The notes under the pieces were generated by a model. It did no database searches. It was not told the DNA's origin and saw only the letters and a program-made list of their open reading frames with translations. Below, piece by piece: positions 61,437 to 64,000 of a DNA stretch of 64,000 bases. This DNA is from Pinus tabuliformis (taxonomy: Eukaryota; Streptophyta; Pinopsida; Pinales; Pinaceae). Numbering within the stretch: position 1 is the stretch's first letter; the number at the start of each line of letters is the position of its first letter. The DNA is taken from the NCBI GenBank assembly GCA_031772625.1, contig CM062815.1, positions 124,171,977 to 124,235,976 of the forward strand, written 5' to 3'. A program made the translations under genes and the position numbers.

Positions 61437-61451
61437 TGGTATCAGAGCTAG
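61437..61451 (+). other. tRNA-Met primer-binding site (copia)
   Basis: TGGTATCAGAGCTAG directly after the LTR end, the classic plant copia site. Confidence 0.85.
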
Positions 61452-61520
61452 TTTGAATCTTGTGGATTGTACACAGTTTTATTTGTAGGTATAGGTCATA
61501 AAGAGGAGTAGAAAAAAGAA

Positions 61521-62444
61521 ATGGATCATCTCTTTCAGCTCACAAAACTCATTGTAAATCCTTTCAATTACTTCAAATGGAAGACAAAGATCACTCTGCT
61601 CCTCCGAAGCAGAGGGATTTACAAGGTAACAATGGGAACGAAAACTGAACCGACTTCTGCAGTGGAGAATATCAAGTATTTAAATAAATTATATGAAGCA
61701 ATTGGTTTGATATTCCTATCAATTTCTAGAGAACTCCTCTTTCATGTTAGCAGAGCCACTACTACGGATGTGGTTTGGACCACATAGGAAGGACTAATCG
61801 GCAAGCAGGATGAAATGAGAGTGCATCAACTGGAGAATGAACTCATATCCCTTAGTCCAACTCATTTCAGCAACCTGCAAGAATACTTCACCAAGTTTAA
61901 ATCCATCCTCATTGAACTTGATGCATGTGGAGTCAAGAAAGAGGAAGATCAACTCATCCTTTTGATTCTCTTGAAATTAGGCCCTGAATATTCTGTATTT
62001 GTATCATCTTTTCAAGCATCTAAATCGACTCAAGAAAAATGGAAAATACCTCCATTGAATGAATTCATTGCAGCATTGACTCAAGAGAAAGCTAAGATAG
62101 TCCAAATGGGTGCCATCAAGTGTTCAAAGAACCAAGCACTTGCGAATAGTGATGCTCCAAAGGGATGTGGAAGAGACAAGCAAAAAGGGAAGGGTAAATT
62201 TAATGAATTGAAGAAGGAGAGACTCGTACAATCTTCAAAGAGCTCTTCTTTGCCTAAGGGTAAGAAGAAGAAGGAAAAAACACTTTTCAACTACCATTCC
62301 AAATGTTTTCATCTCAAAGAAAATTTCATGAGGAAAACAATCAATGAGATGGCTAAGCAATTGCAGCAACACAATCTCACCATGCTCGAGAATGCAAAGA
62401 AGAAGGATGATAACAGAACGAGAGATGGGAGAGGGAGAGCATGA
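61521..62444 (+). pseudogene. Ty1/copia gag
   Basis: Starts MDHLFQLTKLIVNPFNYFKW, the N-terminal gag signature (L....NY..WK..I...L). A middle with YFTKFKSILIELDACGVKKE and LILLILLKLGPEYSVFVSSF matches the UBN2-type copia gag core (D.......LL.SLP..Y..F). A Lys-rich C-terminal part follows (62160-62280). A regular CCHC knuckle is not clear. Fossil. Confidence 0.85.
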
Positions 62445-62459
62445 GATGGTCATGCTTTA

Positions 62460-63050
62460 ATGGCTATCACATCCACTCTATCAGCTAGGATCCTTGATTC
62501 AGGTGCATCGAACCATATGGCTACATCGAAAGATGAATTTTCCTCCATCGAAGAAAGCACCAGATACGTAATTTACTTGAGAGATGCCACACCCACAAAG
62601 GTGTGCGGAGAAGGAATTGTAGACCTTGAAGGGGTCTGCTTCACAAATGTGCTTCATGTTCCCTCACTATCTACAAATCTTCTCTCGATATATCAGATCA
62701 CTCATTCCAGCTCTAGAAGGAAGGTGGAGTTCACTTCAGACTCCGCAATGATTATCGACATTTCCATGGGCTCACAGCTTGCACATGGAATTGCAGATCA
62801 CGGTTCTCGTTTGTATTTCTTCTCCCACTTTGTTATTAAATCTATTAGCACTGTATTTATGTCACAATATAATGATATCAACAGGTTATGGCATGAAATA
62901 TTTGGCCATCTAAACTATAAGTACTTGCATCAACTCAGCAAGGAAAATATGGTAGAAGGATTGCCCACTATTAAATTCACAAGTGGTGTATGTCAAGGAT
63001 GCATTCTTGGCAATCATTTGGAGCAAAAGTTTGACAAACGGAAGGCATAG
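62460..63050 (+). pseudogene. Ty1/copia protease and gag-pre-integrase region
   Basis: ARILDSGASNHMATSKDEF (62480) holds the DSGAS active-site loop with the typical NHM. GEGIVDLEGVCFTNVLHVPS and LLSIYQIT complete the copia protease pattern. RLWHEIFGHLNYKYLHQLS (62885) and GVCQGCILGNHLEQKF form the HH-CC zinc region before integrase. Protease would mature the polyprotein in the particle. This stretch of 196 codons is open. Confidence 0.92.
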
Positions 63051-63071
63051 AGAGCTTCTTCAACTATTGGG

Positions 63072-63988
63072 ATGATTCACAGTAACATCACAGGCCCTTT
63101 CCCATATCCTTCAATCAGTAAGGCTCGATATGTACTCACCTTCATAGATGATTTCTCTCGCTTTACTTGGGTATTTTTTCTGAAATTAAAATTGGAAGTA
63201 TTTGAATACCTTATAGAATTTAAAACACTTGCTGAGAACGAGTCTGGGTGTAAGATTAATATACTCTGTACTAATAATGGGGGAATTATGTCAACAAAGA
63301 TGTGCAACAACTTTGTATTGATGCAAGTATACAAGTACAACACACAGTGCCATATACACCACAACAGAATGGTGTCACGGAGAGAAAAAAACGATCGTTA
63401 AAAGAGATGGCCAATTGTATGCTAGAGTCAAAATCATTAGCTCCTAAGCTATGGGTTGAAGCTATTAATTGTGTAACATATATTCAAAACCGCATTCTTC
63501 ACAAAGCACTCAAAGGCACCACTCCATTTGAATGTTGGACCGGTAACAAACCAAAAGTGTCGCACTTTCGCATTTTTGGTTCACGAACATGGGCTCACAT
63601 TCCGACAGGTAAGAGGAAGGATTTGGAGCCTCAAAGTGTTGAATGTATATTTTTTCGATATCTTGATAGTGTCAAACGATATATATTTCTAGACTCTCAC
63701 ACTGAAAAGTTCCTTGTAGCTCGAATTGTGAAGTTTGAAGAAGAATTACTGCATGATTTTTTAGCAAACCCTACTGAGGAACCGCTTGTTGGCACTGATG
63801 AGGAGGAGTCTGAAACTTATTCAAGCACTTCAGAGCAGCCATCAAAGAATCCTCTTGGGTCTGATTCAAAGGATGAGGAGCAGGTCATGGCTGCTCCAAC
63901 TCAACTGCCAACTTGGGCAAAGAAAACCCTACAAGATGCGGGTGAACTAGTCAGTGATCCTGCCGATGCGAGAAGGACTAGATCATAG
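63072..63988 (+). pseudogene. Ty1/copia integrase
   Basis: NITGPFPYPSISKARYVLTF and IDDFSRFTWVFFLK match D..GP....S..G.RY...FIDD.SR..WV. Further on, HTVPYTPQQNGVTERKKRSL includes the PQQNG..ER catalytic-Glu motif, followed by PLWVEA-like LWVEAINCVTYIQNR and TPFECWTGNKPKVSHFRIFG. An acidic linker (63770-63900) leads toward RT, which is outside the window. Two overlapping frames share the region. Fossil. Confidence 0.9.
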
Positions 63989-64000
63989 TTTTTTGGGGCT

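Larger units (their letters stand above)
60790..64000 (+). mobile_element. Ty1/copia element, 5' part (fossil; continues beyond the window)
   Basis: The 5' LTR ends at 61436 (TTCTACA) next to the primer-binding site TGGTATCAGAGCTAG at 61437. Its left end cannot be fixed without the 3' LTR and lies somewhere after 60480. A TATA box (TATATAA, 61255) sits about 180 bp before the LTR end. Then gag, protease, the gag-pre-integrase zinc region and integrase follow in copia order. RT and RNase H would lie past base 64000. The visible coding part has about five breaks, fewer than the other LTR elements here. Confidence 0.9.

Overview
The window looks like repeat-dominated nuclear DNA of a seed plant with a large genome. 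The retroelements are plant types: Tat/Ogre-like Ty3/gypsy elements with a second RNase H and an antisense plant mobile domain ORF, Ty1/copia, and L1-type LINEs with a C-terminal RNase H. Their decay and the lack of any intact host gene suggest a gymnosperm, but this is an inference and a large-genome angiosperm cannot be excluded. I found no host gene, tRNA, rRNA or CRISPR array that I can defend.

Layout. Bases 1-8430 are AT-rich intergenic DNA with three blocks of degenerate tandem repeats. Bases 8431-12886 hold the 3' parts of two different LINEs on the minus strand, each ending in an RNase H domain. Bases 12887-14762 are unclassified repeat DNA. From 14763 to 50832 one old Tat/Ogre-like element on the plus strand fills 36 kb because other elements entered it. 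Bases 50833-59261 are decayed, mostly minus-strand gypsy-like debris. From 59262 two LTR/primer-binding-site junctions lie in series, and the second opens a Ty1/copia element that leaves the window through its integrase.

The central nest has three layers. (1) The outer Tat/Ogre-like element (LTRs 14763-15811 and 49796-50832, plus strand). (2) A minus-strand non-autonomous gypsy array LTR-internal-LTR-internal-LTR (26417-47488) inserted in the outer element's antisense ORF, with near-matching 5-bp target duplications (ATCTT/ATCGT). (3) A second Tat/Ogre-like element (30787-45805, minus strand) inserted in the second array unit, with a perfect target duplication AACAT. LTR divergence read by eye falls in the expected order: about 12% for layer 1, 7-10% for layer 2, about 5% for layer 3. 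Without its inserts the outer element is about 15.0 kb, the same as the inner one.

The two Tat/Ogre-like elements share one plan: LTR, tRNA-Arg-type primer-binding site, long conserved leader, Q/P-rich N-terminus then gag core and zinc knuckle, protease, RT-RNase H, integrase, a second (archaeal-type) RNase H downstream of integrase, an antisense plant mobile domain ORF, a motif-rich 3' untranslated region, polypurine tract, LTR. The array units share another plan: tRNA-Met primer-binding site, gag, protease, then only the last part of integrase. RT, RNase H and the integrase core are absent from both units, so this family probably moved by using enzymes supplied by relatives. All LTR elements here are fossils with multiple coding breaks.
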